Positions 1 through 9,625 of a stretch of 64,000 nucleotides of DNA are shown here, one piece after another. Position 1 is the stretch's first letter, and the number at the start of each line of letters is the position of its first letter. The notes under the pieces were generated by a model, which worked only from the letters and a program-made list of their open reading frames with translations, had not been told where the DNA came from and did no database searches. The position numbers were made by a program, and so were the translations under genes. The stretch is from Cenococcum geophilum 1.58 (taxonomy: Eukaryota; Ascomycota; Dothideomycetes; Gloniales; Gloniaceae): contig KV748226.1 of NCBI GenBank assembly GCA_001692895.1, positions 808,329-872,328 on the forward strand. Direction: 5' to 3'.

Positions 1-142
1 GGTCTTTTAGAGGAGCCCGCAACATAGACATAGCCGTAGATTGTGCTACAAGTTGGGCCGCATCGCGAAGTTGAGTGGTGATTGTGGGTTCGGGAGTTCA
101 GTTAATGTACCTCAGCGAGCTCAGATTACCTCAGCAAACAAC

Positions 143-245
143 GCGGTCGGCATGGTTATGACGGTGGGGCCCCACCGCCTGTGTTTTTCGGCAGTATTAA
201 ACCGTCATAACTATGCCGACGGTCATAACCCTATCACCTACGTTA
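143..245. mobile_element. Foldback MITE, truncated copy
   Basis: This is a second copy of the inverted-repeat element at 938-1077. It has the same GGTCGGCAT...ATGACGGTGGGG left half and the same right terminal sequence ending CACCTACGTTA. About 20 bases of the outer left terminus are missing, so only the inner part of the left arm pairs with the right arm. It is too short to code. It is a non-autonomous DNA element, probably of the Tc1/mariner type judging by the TA at the ends of the complete copy. Confidence 0.6.
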
Positions 246-247
246 TT

Positions 248-340
248 ACCAATTTCAGCTCAACCAAGGGTTTCCCTAAGCACCAGGCCCTAAGAACCAG
301 GCCCAAAGGCTCCCTTCTTAACCTAAAGAGGCAACAGACT
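248..340. repeat. Direct repeat R1 (about 93 bp)
   Basis: A block starting ATTACCAATTTCAGCTCAACC and running through two ACCAGGCCC motifs recurs at 830-930 with about ten differences. The two copies lie on either side of the MITE at 342-824, so a tandem duplication seems to have been separated when the MITE landed at the junction. Confidence 0.65.
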
Positions 341-341
341 T

Positions 342-824
342 AGGGCTCGTTTGCTAACTTTTTTCACCTGTTCACGCCTGCCTGTTCGTCGCCCAAAAAA
401 CCCACCTGGAACGAATAGGCAACAGGTAGGAGCTGCTTGTTTACCTCACCTGTTCAATTTCCACCTGTTGGGCCGTCTTGGCGGCTGAAATTAATGTTCA
501 CCTGGCCTGTTCGACGTCCTCGCGCTTGCCGCGATTTATATAGTCAAAAGTAGTATAGATTGCGCGATTCCGCCCACCTGGGCCATCGAACAGGTGGAAT
601 TCCACCTGCACCCTCTGTAGAAAAGGGGGGGTCCTGTATGTTCACCTAGGCGGCCTATTCGGTCAATCCGACCTCGATTATGATGTTTTTTCGAAGGATT
701 GTGCGCATCACGTGGTTCTCACCAACTTCCTCTGGTAAATGAACCGCTCTCACCCCTACACGAGCGCTTAATTTGATCCACCGGTGAGCGCGAACAGGTG
801 AAAAATAGTTAGTAAACGAGCCCT
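342..824. mobile_element. MITE with 35-bp inverted termini (hAT-like)
   Basis: The left end reads AGGGCTCGTTTGCTAACTTT and the right end is its inverse with a few changes (AGGGCTCGTTTACTAACTAT when reverse-complemented). Similarity continues through CACCTGTTC. The CACCTG/CAGGTG hexamer recurs many times inside on both strands, like the subterminal transposase-binding repeats of hAT elements. Flanks share CAGAC on both sides, an imperfect remnant of a target duplication. No open frame of note is inside, so it depended on a transposase from elsewhere. The hAT assignment is inferred from end and subterminal structure only. Confidence 0.65.
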
Positions 825-829
825 CAGAC

Positions 830-930
830 AGCTATTACCAAATTTAACTCAACCAAGGGTTGCCCTAAGGACCAGGCCCTAAGAACCAGGCCCAAAGGCT
901 CCCTTCTTGACCCGAAGAGGCAAGGCATTC
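830..930. repeat. Direct repeat R2 (partner of 248-340)
   Basis: Second copy of the block at 248-340. It again carries CCAGGCCCTAAGAACCAGGC and CTCCCTTCTT, but reads GACCCGAAGAGG where the first copy reads AACCTAAAGAGG. Those differences are C/T and G/A transitions, the type made by RIP. Confidence 0.65.
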
Positions 931-937
931 GGACAGC

Positions 938-1077
938 TAACGTAGGTGATAGAGTTATGACGGTCGGCATAGTTGTGACAGTGGGGCCCCACCGCCTGCA
1001 ATCGGGCCTTCGTCAGCAATATGATATTCTAAACCATCATAACTACGCCGACGGTCATAACCCTATCACCTACGTTA
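938..1077. mobile_element. Foldback MITE, complete copy (140 bp)
   Basis: Nearly the whole element is a hairpin. Left arm TAACGTAGGTGATAGAGTTA and right arm inverse TAACGTAGGTGATAGGGTTA pair for about 44 bp with few mismatches. The loop holds CAATCGGGCCTTCGTCAGCA. The TA at each end fits a TA target duplication as used by Tc1/mariner transposases. There is no coding capacity. Confidence 0.75.
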
Positions 1078-1080
1078 TAC

Positions 1081-1691
1081 CACTTTTGACCAACTCTCAG
1101 TAGGCGGTCTGGTAGCGAGGTAAATTCCGAATGAACTTTCGCCAAATCCTACGGCGGCCTTGGTTGTTCCAGCTGTACTCCCGGTTTCTTAATTTGAAAG
1201 ACAATACCGAGAACATTGGCCTGCAGACCGATAATCTGGGCATCATGACTGGCTCGCCCTAGTGTTCGATCCCCCGCTTGTCTCGATTTCGTATTGATCG
1301 CCCTTCTGCGTCCTGAATAAATCATCTACCATGACCCCTTCATAGAGTCATGTGCACGACCAGCTTCACTCTTGGGGATCTGCTTGATTGCCACCAACTG
1401 CACATAGTAATTGTAGTGAAGCCGTATGCTTGGCTGCAAGAACCTTGCTTCCAACGAACTTAAGGCTAAGTGTCGTGATCTTTGTCAAATATCGTGAGGT
1501 CTCCACAGGTACGATATTGCCAAATTTCATCAGCAATTATAGATACAGCGTTATATTCGCGTTTTCGCGGAGGCAGGTAAAAGAGAGAAAGAGGATCCGT
1601 CAGGCAAGTTCTAAAGTTAGTTTAATTTAATTCTCCTAGCCAACCAGAATAATTCTCCAGGGTTAGTAGCAATCAAGCGAGATTAGATGCG
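1081..1691. other. Gene-poor stretch with a possible decayed coding fragment
   Basis: No intact gene is visible. On the minus strand at about 1240-1341 a short coherent reading (VMVDDLFRTQKGDQYEIETS and on) stands between stops, which could be a remnant of a decayed gene. I do not recognise the family. The stretch ends at the 13-bp target site (1692-1704) of the retroposon that follows. Confidence 0.3.
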
Positions 1692-2430
1692 AATTTGAAA
1701 TCTCTTTTTTTTTTTTTTTTTTTTTTTATATCCGTTGTATTATACTACGTACAATACTGCGTATGCAGCCTCTAGGCTATGGCGCTATAGTTCTATATAA
1801 CATGAATCCTTCCTAGGCAGCTTAACATGTACTAGTAGCTAAGTGGACACTCTGGCCCGTTTTTTAAAAATGCTAGGGGAGCTCTAGCGACTAGTGTTTT
1901 TTCGTTCTGGTATTTTGCTTACTATGGTCCAGTTTACACCAAGAAAAGGAATCCTGGCTCTTTTATCTATTTCTGCCGTATTCTGCCGTTCCTAGAGTAG
2001 AAAAAGCGCTCTAAAAGAAGATTTTTTATTAAAATAGTTTTGCACTTAAGAATAAGAGGCGTTACAATAGCTTGCTAGCTTGGAAGCAGCTACCAATTAC
2101 CCCTAAAGGCGACTTTTTATCCTGTACCTATCCTTCCTCCTGCTAAAGAAATGGGTAGGGAATTAGTAATTAATAGGTACTCTCCCAAAAATAACTACTA
2201 ATGGTATTTTATAGGGCGAACCTCGTACATAAACCCACCCCCATAGGAAATTTTCACGAAGTTGTCTTGTATAGGGTATAACACCAATTCGCCTATACAC
2301 TTAGATTTAACGTGCTAAAGTACACGGGCCCGGTCCTTCCCCTCCCCTACTATAGCCACCCCTATCTGCGCATCTGCGGTACGCCTATAGTGCGGTATTG
2401 TATGGTTATGTTGTGGCGGTGGTGGCGGTT

Positions 2431-3072
2431 GTGGTAGAGGTCGTCTGCAGCGCGATGGCCGTAGACAGGTTGTGGAGGTCGTCTGCAGCGCGATGGCTGT
2501 AGACAGGTTGTGGAGGTCGTCTGCAGCGCGATGGGCTGTAGACAGGTTGTGGAGAGGTCGTCTGCAGCGCGATGGCCGTAGACAGGTTGTGGAGGTCGTC
2601 TGCAGCGCGATGGCTGTAGACAGGTTGTGGGTCGTCTGCAGCGCGATGGCTGTAGACAGTTTGAGAGGTCGTCTGGCAGCGCGATGGCCGTAGGACAGGT
2701 TGTGGAGAGGTCGGTCTGCAGCGTGATGGCCGTAGACAAGGTTGGAGAGGTCTGCAGCGTGATGGCCGTAGACAGGTTGTGGAGAGGGTCGTCTGCAGCG
2801 TGATGGCCGTAGACAGGTTGGGAGGGGTCGTCTGCAGCGTGATGGCCGTAGAACAGGTTGGAGAGGGGTCGTCTGCAGCGTGGATGGCCGTAGACAGGTT
2901 GGAGAGGGGTCGTCTGCAGCGTGATGGCCGTAGACAGGTTGGAGAGGGGTCGTCTGCAGCGTGATGGCTGTAGACTAGTTGTGGTGGAGGTCGTCTGCAG
3001 CGTGATGGCTGTAGACTAGTGTGGTGGAGGTCGTCTGCAGCGTGATGGCTGTAGACTAGTTGTGGTGGAGGT
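2431..3072. repeat. Minisatellite 1: about 16 copies of a 36-41 bp unit
   Basis: The unit contains GTCGTCTGCAGCGYGATGG then CCGTAGACAGGTTGTGGAG. About 16 copies occur, with small length changes between copies. The first seven read GCGCGATGG and the later ones GCGTGATGG, so the array grew by stepwise duplication from at least two founder variants. Long overlapping open frames on both strands are by-products of the repeat and are not called as genes. The array sits in the 5' half of the minus-strand retroposon. Confidence 0.9.
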
Positions 3073-3120
3073 TGCGTCCGGTGACGTGTCTTTTAGGGGC
3101 TATATAGCCTGCGGCGCCAT

Positions 3121-3441
3121 AGCGACGACGACGGAGGAGCGAAGGGGGAGACGACGACGGAGGAGCGAAGGGGGGACGACGACGGAGGAGCGAGGGGGAG
3201 ACGACGACGGAGGAGCGAAGGGGACGACGACGGAGGAGCGAAGGGGGACGACGACACGGAGGAGCGAAGGGGGGGAGACGACGACGGAGGAGCGAAGGGG
3301 GAGACGACGACGGAGGAGCGAAGGGGGAGACGACGACGGGGGGGCGAAGGGGGAGACGACGACGGAGGAGCGAAGGGGGAGACGACGACGGAGGAGCGAA
3401 GGGGGAGACGACGACGGAGGAGCGAAGGGGGAGACGACGAC
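3121..3441. repeat. Minisatellite 2: about 12 copies of a 24-28 bp unit
   Basis: The unit is ACGACGACGGAGGAGCGAAG plus a run of 4-8 G. About 12 copies are present; length varies mainly in the G run. One strand is very purine-rich, so G-quadruplex or triplex folding is plausible. It ends exactly where the 13-bp target duplication of the retroposon begins, so it forms the extreme 5' end of the inserted copy. Ser/Pro/Arg-rich frames through it are artefacts of the repeat. Confidence 0.9.
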
Positions 3442-3454
3442 AATTTGAAATCTC

Positions 3455-3881
3455 GCAGCGCTCGCCAAAGAAGCTGGTCGTGCACATTACTGTGAGTTCC
3501 CGAGGCTGACACAAAGCGGAAATGTTTGTCATCGACTGTAGGCAACCAACCCGAAAACAAGAGCTTCAGTGCAACGGTGGAGTCCTTCGATATCTCCTTG
3601 CCATAGTGAAGGCACATGACAATGTGGATCAACTGTACAAACGCGAGGATGCAAGGCCTTTCCCCGCCGAAAACACCCAAGGCAACAACTTTGGCAACAC
3701 ATCTTTCCACTTCTAATCTCTTATTATGTAATATTGAAGTATACTGATTCCTCACCGAGCCAGTCAACCTGCTGTGCTGAGTAGTACAAGCTCGTATGAA
3801 CAGACTTTGATCACCATGCCACCTCATCGTAGGCTGCACAAAGACAATGTCGTTCTCATAGCTCATAGGATCAGAAATCAT
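3455..3881 (-). pseudogene. Coding remnant interrupted by the retroposon (unknown function)
   Basis: A minus-strand frame runs from an ATG at 3881 (MISDPMSYEND...) to the retroposon boundary with non-repetitive, protein-like content (GKEISKDSTVALKLLFSGW, LLWRALRDF). Before the insertion the frame would have run on past the 13-bp target site and stopped within a few codons near 1675-1691. I do not recognise any domain. It may be an exon or a decayed gene; the insertion replaced its last residues with minisatellite-derived sequence. Confidence 0.3.
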
Positions 3882-3896
3882 GCAGAGACCAAACAC

Positions 3897-6011
3897 TATC
3901 AGCCCGAAGTATCTTAATTTTCAGACTTCAAATACTAGTTACTCTCAAACGCGCTTGAGAAAATTCGAGCCAAGCGCAGACCCAGCGGCTGACTGAGGCC
4001 TTTGGCAGCCCTGGTTATATTCACGGCCTCTGGCTGAGATCAGGCAAAGTTCGGATCATTCGTAATCGAAACGAGGCTATACGAAGCCAATGTCCTTCTC
4101 CTTTTTCACAGGAGAACACGCGGAGAATAAGCACCTGCTATCACGCAGACTTTTAAAATATGAACTTCCAACACGAGCTCCACGGAGACCTCCAAGGTGG
4201 CTGAAAACACTGGAGCAGCATCCAGACCTCACAACTTATTTCCACTGAAGCCTGCAGAGAGTTGACTTTAATAGTGCTAGTCAAATTCACAGTTTCTGCT
4301 CGATACCTGGAAAATTTGGGACCATCTCTAATCAAGATAAAACACTCACGAACATTCAACTGCCGGCTGAGTAAAGAATTTTATGAGCAGACGCAATCCA
4401 AATTAGTAAAGACGACAGTGCAGAATGAAGCAATTAGACAACCAGTACGGTGTGAGTATACGTGCGCTCGCGTTGTAACAAGGCTGGGCGAAATAACTGA
4501 AAGGTAGGAAACGAATTTTCTTGCTACGTTAAGGCTGGGCGAGATCTGAGAGAGCCCTTCATTGAGAGACTAGGACAGACTCAACAGTCGACCGTCAGCA
4601 GAGACTTATACACCGTTTCCTTACATCTCGTTGTAAGTGTGTATTGATCGCGCTGGTCCAGCGATGCCGATTTATACCCTTTCTAGGCAGGACCATACCC
4701 GAAACAGATAGGGATACGCCGAAGTGGCCCTGCTTGTTATCCGAAAAGGTATGAATTTACGCTGTTTGATTAACAAGATAGCGGGCACTTACAACGAGAT
4801 GCAAAGAGGCGGTGTAGAAGCTTTCAGCAATGGTACAGTGCGACAAGTGCAGTATATTTACGGCAGCGCCCGGTCTCCATGTCGGGACCCTCCTCCGCTC
4901 CCCCAACCCAGTCAGCGGCTATTTTGAATACTAACTAGAATAGGTGGCCCCGCATCAGGGCGTTAGTGTTTGTCGGTTATCAGCACTGCAATTTTAGCAT
5001 ACTAGAGACGACTAAGTACCGAGTCTTGCACACTACAAGAAGATAGGTGTTGAACGGAGCAGTCAAGAAGAACTCTGTCGAATTAATGTAGGCTGTTAAG
5101 CCTCAATATATACAGTTAAGTCAAATAGCCAAGACACCCCTGGATTATACCCACAAAGGAAACAGGACGACGATCCCAATTAGCGCGTCGTTCGACAATA
5201 GGCAGCCATAAGAATCTTGATGCCCGAGGCTTCAGACAAGCCGAAAATGGATATGCACCAAGATTCGAGCCTCTTGATGTCCTCGCTGTGTTCAAAGACT
5301 TTAGATATAGGGAAGCCGAAAAGGCGGCACTCTTACAGTTCTCCAGGCCGAGGTCTGATCCAACAGGCCAGCTTCCTCCTCATCTAGGCTCATTGAATAT
5401 TAATGAACTGTGACTAATTTATCCACGCTGTTAGCAGAAGAGCATCTGAAAACCATGACAAAGAGTTGAATCCGCCTAGAAAACCCCATGAAACTGGCAC
5501 TTTCTAAACCCTGAGGCTGTCTTCATGATACTCGACTGGGGCTTGAAGGCCCTTTGTAAGCCTTTGCCTCATGAACTCGATTCACTGTTGGAATTGGGCA
5601 GATAAATCGGTAAAGAGAATGATGGAGATGTTCCACTCATCCAAGGTCGGACATCTTATGAGATTCTATTGATTAAGACGGTCCGTCAATGGTGAGGGAT
5701 GAAAACAGCACAACTGCCTAGCTGCATCCCGTAGGAGAAAGAGTTGCTCGGGTGCCGGTCACTGGAGATCATATGGTACACTAATGGGACACTCAAAGCG
5801 CTGCTAATGGTTTTGACAGCCGATGATGCCTACGTAGGCTTGGGGATCCATATTGAGGAGTTCGAGAATGTTGATGTTGATTCCTGCCCGGTTGGGCTTT
5901 TGGAATTAAATTTGCAATGGTGGAATTGAAGGCAAATCTGACAATGAAGGTGGTGTTGAAGACCTCATTTGGATGATATGCAGCTTGGGGTACCTTCACT
6001 GACTTTGTAAT
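3897..6011. other. Gene-poor decayed stretch
   Basis: Only short open frames in all six frames, without recognisable domains. Two segments (about 4450-4700 and 5000-5210) have a regulatory look (AGGCTGGGCGARAT occurs twice, at 4480 and 4531), but no target duplication or paired LTR was found. It probably contains old, diverged transposon fragments. Confidence 0.4.
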
Positions 6012-6239
6012 TGTCGATCCAGATCGGGTTTCCTTACCACCGTCTTACTACTGTCTTTGATGCCTAGTACCCTAGGTCTCACCACCCGTTTCTATTACCT
6101 ATTTTATCTCAGTTGTCTATGGTATTTGACTCAATTGCCTGGACCTACCTCATGTATAAATAGCTTCTTTTCTTCATAGTTTGAATAGACAGAGTCCTCA
6201 TTCTTTTCTTATAATCGGTGCACGGACTACCGATCGACA
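6012..6239 (+). mobile_element. Solo LTR of the Ty1/copia family seen at 14211-19477
   Basis: The segment begins TGTCGATCC and ends CGATCGACA and is flanked by the perfect 5-bp duplication GTAAT (6007-6011 and 6240-6244). It matches, in the opposite orientation, the 229-bp LTRs of the copia element at 14211-19477, including CCTAGTACCCTAGGTCTCAC and TATAAATAGCTTCTTTTCTT, a likely promoter TATA region. It differs by having one copy rather than three of an 11-bp CCGTCTTACTA repeat and by an extra segment near ATGGTATTTG. It arose by recombination between the two LTRs of a former full element. Confidence 0.9.
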
Positions 6240-6244
6240 GTAAT

Positions 6245-9200
6245 ACCATGGTTGGATGAAATCTCTTCCTGATACGCCTTGGCTACGTTAAGATGGAGCT
6301 AGTCAATATTGGAAGTAGAAATCTACCTATGTTGTTCACTAGGTCTTTGAGTGTGAGACGCTGTATTATCTTCAGGCTGGCGGAGGATGTCTGCTGCTGG
6401 AGTGTTTAGGGGACAGCCGTGTGTATGGCATCACATCTGGAAGGTGCCGAGATGGAGCTTCCGAAGAACATGCTCATAATTGTTTAGTGTCGGAATGCTA
6501 GTACTGAGCTTGAACTTCTAGCTGTGTTCTGGTAAGATGTATATCATACGGAGTCATTGTAGGATCAACAAAAGAATTCATAATTTATGTCGGGGATGCA
6601 GAATCAAGGTTTTATCGCAAGGTGTAAACTATTATTCGTCTCCCATCCGCCGGTGATAAAGGCGTATATGTGAAGGGTCATCCATTTAGTCCATGTTATA
6701 CTATGGACTTTGGATAAGTGTCTAAAATACTTCAGAAGTGAATATTCAAAGGGATCCATATTGTTTTCCTCTAAGTATCCGAAGCTATTCATGGAGGCAC
6801 AGCCGCAGACCGAATTAGGAGTACCCCCTCGGTGTCTCGGATGTAGTGCAGCATCTCCTTTCGGCTGACCAAGGCTGATCTGATAACTCACTCATTGCGG
6901 TGTCGCAAATGTGTTTTATCTCGACCGGTGTCTCGATAGAACTTCTTTGAACGGCGTTTGAGAAGAGACCGTACTACGATTAAGAGAGCACGTGATATTC
7001 TAGCGCATCGGTTGACATTCTTACCAATCTTCCTCCTACCGCATATCAGTTCTAAATTTGTCTCGCTAGAAATCTGAAAAATTGAAAATCTGGAAATCTG
7101 GAAATCTGGAAATCTTGGAATGTGTGTGATTATTAGGATCGTGATGCTGGCTTATGTTGGGCAGTTGGGTTCTAGATCTTGGTGATTGTTAAAGTTGCCA
7201 CACGAACACGTCACCGGCTTATCACAGGAGGAACGATGTATTTGATAAAATCTTATACGTGTGGTCGTACTACATATCATTGGGTATAAAACAACTATAA
7301 ATATCGGCTCCTATTTGTCGAATTTCTGTTGGCATAGATTGGAGCTGACGGTTTGCAGGAATCATCTGACCTGCAGTCTGCTTTATAAAGCCAATCAGGT
7401 CGCTGTTATTGCTGTGCATTAGCAAGGGAGCACTGCAGCAGCTATTTTTGATGCCATACACCTGCCCCAAAAGTACCCATCCCCGATGTGTGCTGAACGG
7501 TTTCGGCAGTCCCAACGATCTGAGTTGGGATCTAGAAAATAAGAGACCAGAAAGGAGTAGAGCTCATCACATTTACCATATTTCTCTAAATGCGACATAG
7601 TATGGCGGGAAGCGAAGCCGGTAACCCGATTCCATCGTCTCTGTAAAGTTGCACATCCTTCCGGATCGTCAGCGTTTACAATTCTCGCACTGGCTTCCAG
7701 CTTTGCAAGCGCGTTGAAGGGCTAGGAATATCTCACACCATGTTGAATCCGATTTATTGGGATGATGGCGTTTCGCTGGCTTGGTGCCTTTCTAGCCCAC
7801 GGTGCCGGTTGTGCTAGCTAGCCAGGTACGTGTGCAAGCGCTGGTGATCGGTAGGGCTAAATGTAGATGTATGAGCAAACTGTCTAAATAGAGTTACAGT
7901 TAACGTCGAGCGACCCTTGGACAGCAGGGCCACGGCGCGTGCGGCCTCTTTCGTGCAGTCGCAAAATGTGCTTGACATGCGAGTGTCTGTAGGGCTGGCG
8001 GTTCGAAAATGGGCCTAATGAATAGCCTGGTCGGATTTTGGGCCACGGCGCTTCGACGTACGGCCATCAGCTGCACTGATAAAGGGGGGGGGAGATGAGG
8101 GGTTAGTGGGAGCATTTCCACGAGACGGTTACAAAACCGGCCACGGCGGCTGGTGATGTGGGATGGAAGGTTTCTTGTCGCATGTATATCACAGAGCACG
8201 TCTTGGAGGTCGCGAAACGTGTGAAGTAATGCGCATATTCTAGAACGGTGGAGAGAAGCCATTGACGTACTGAGGCAGGCAATCGGCGGTGAGGGACCGC
8301 CTGCCAATGTCAGGGCCGGACCACTGATGGGCATCACCAAAGCTTATTTACACCTTCTAATCCGTAACAGGATGGCCGGCGCTAATATCAGCGAACGACA
8401 TCCACTCACAGGGCTTCGTCACTGGAGTCCCCGCAGCTGCTTTTGCTCATGCGGTGAAATGCACGGTCGGCAGCATCCCTCCTGCTCAATTCGCCCCAGG
8501 ACCTGCGAACGAAATATGTGCGACCTGCGCATTGGGCCTCTTGATTGAACCGCTCCACGAGGTGGCTTCGCTAATTTGGGCCCTTGTCTTATTCGGCGAT
8601 TTCACGCACATCCATCAATGATCGTGCAAGCTTACATCAGATACAGTGCGTGGACAGTTCGAAAACCTCCAGCTGACTTATTACTTTTTATCTTAGCAGA
8701 CGGCGATCAATGGGGGGCACCGGGGAGTAATCCTTCAGGCTCACTTTCGTTCTGTCGCACACGCAGCGACGCAATGGATCCCCCCGTGGACGCCTCTCGC
8801 TTCGTATGGGCGGTCCGGGTCAGTCGCAGGCGTCCCCTGTCAGCCGGACCTCCCCGTATCTAGCGCCATTATGTGTTCTCGCGAAATGGACAATCGCGTA
8901 CGCAAGCTTGGTCCACATCGTCGACGAGACTGGTGAGTCGCTTTATGGGCTAAGGTTTAGTTCTCCCCTGTTTGCGAAAGGGAGCTGGACAAAGTGGGCT
9001 GGCAGAGACCTCTTTCGGCATTGTAGATTTGTGACCCGGGCTTGTCAGTCGTCTCGGTGCTCTTCATCACATCTTGGCCCAATAGCGTGGGTAGGGTGGT
9101 GTGCGAGCGGTTGAATGCAAGCATCGGTTGGCTGTGTGACACGGAAGGCCCGGGACCCTTGCATCTTGCCTCTCCACCTCCGCAAGGGACATAAGGTATC

Positions 9201-9625
9201 GGCATCTCTCACCCGTTCTCATTTATATCTCCGAACTCTTGCTCTCTTTTTGTCCTGCATTGCGTTCGCTAATTGATTCTCTTTACCACGGGTCAAGAGC
9301 TGGATCTCTAGAGGAGCACGGTAAACATCCCATAAAGATTGCGATTCGCGAGCCCTCCTTGCTTGGATCACCCCTCGGCACCAATAGATTCAAGGCTCAT
9401 TCATACAGCGCACCAAAGCACACCGCAAAAGCTCCAATTTTGCGCACATGTAGAAGACTTCTACGAGCGACTTTGAGCGATCAAATGCGCATCGGACCTT
9501 CAACAGTCTGAACTGGACCTATCAACTCCGCTCTAGCTTCTGCCGGCAGAAGTTTGCGACAGATCTCAGTGTTGGAATCGATACACGCCTCCAGGAACCA
9601 GGAACTCATCTCAGATCTATCGACC
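6245..9625. other. Long stretch without a recognisable gene, upstream of the ferric reductase
   Basis: Many short open frames occur on both strands but none has a recognisable domain, good start context and length together. A short tandem repeat of AATCTGGAA (four units) lies at 7076-7116. The part from about 8300 on has a balanced composition and may hold the promoter and 5' leader of the ferric reductase gene. No other gene is called. Confidence 0.5.

Larger units (their letters stand above)
1705..3441 (-). mobile_element. Retroposon with oligo-A tail and target duplication (LINE-type integration)
   Basis: The sequence AATTTGAAATCTC occurs perfectly at 1692-1704 and again at 3442-3454. Between them lie 1737 bp that start on the plus strand with 23 T residues (1705-1727). 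Read on the minus strand this is an insertion ending in an oligo-A tail and flanked by a 13-bp target duplication, the signature of target-primed reverse transcription by LINE machinery. Its 3' part (about 1728-2420) holds no reverse transcriptase or other domain I recognise. Its 5' part is almost entirely two minisatellites (2431-3072 and 3121-3441). It is therefore a non-autonomous retroposon or a retroposed transcript, mobilised in trans. It landed at or near the end of the reading frame described at 3455-3881. Confidence 0.75.

Noticed and set aside
2431-3441. CRISPR-like array or repeat-rich protein genes
   Set aside because: Units are contiguous without unique spacers and differ by small length changes; open frames occur in several frames on both strands, as expected of GC-rich tandem repeats. 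Minisatellite is the better reading.
1351-3480. Inverted pair TGTGCACGACCAGCTT at 1350 and 3465
   Set aside because: A 16-bp match without extension on either side; too short to support an inverted repeat or a shared gene.
9554-9625. Upstream extension of the ferric reductase
   Set aside because: The frame is open but begins at TTG without any ATG; the ATG at 9626 has good context and is used instead.
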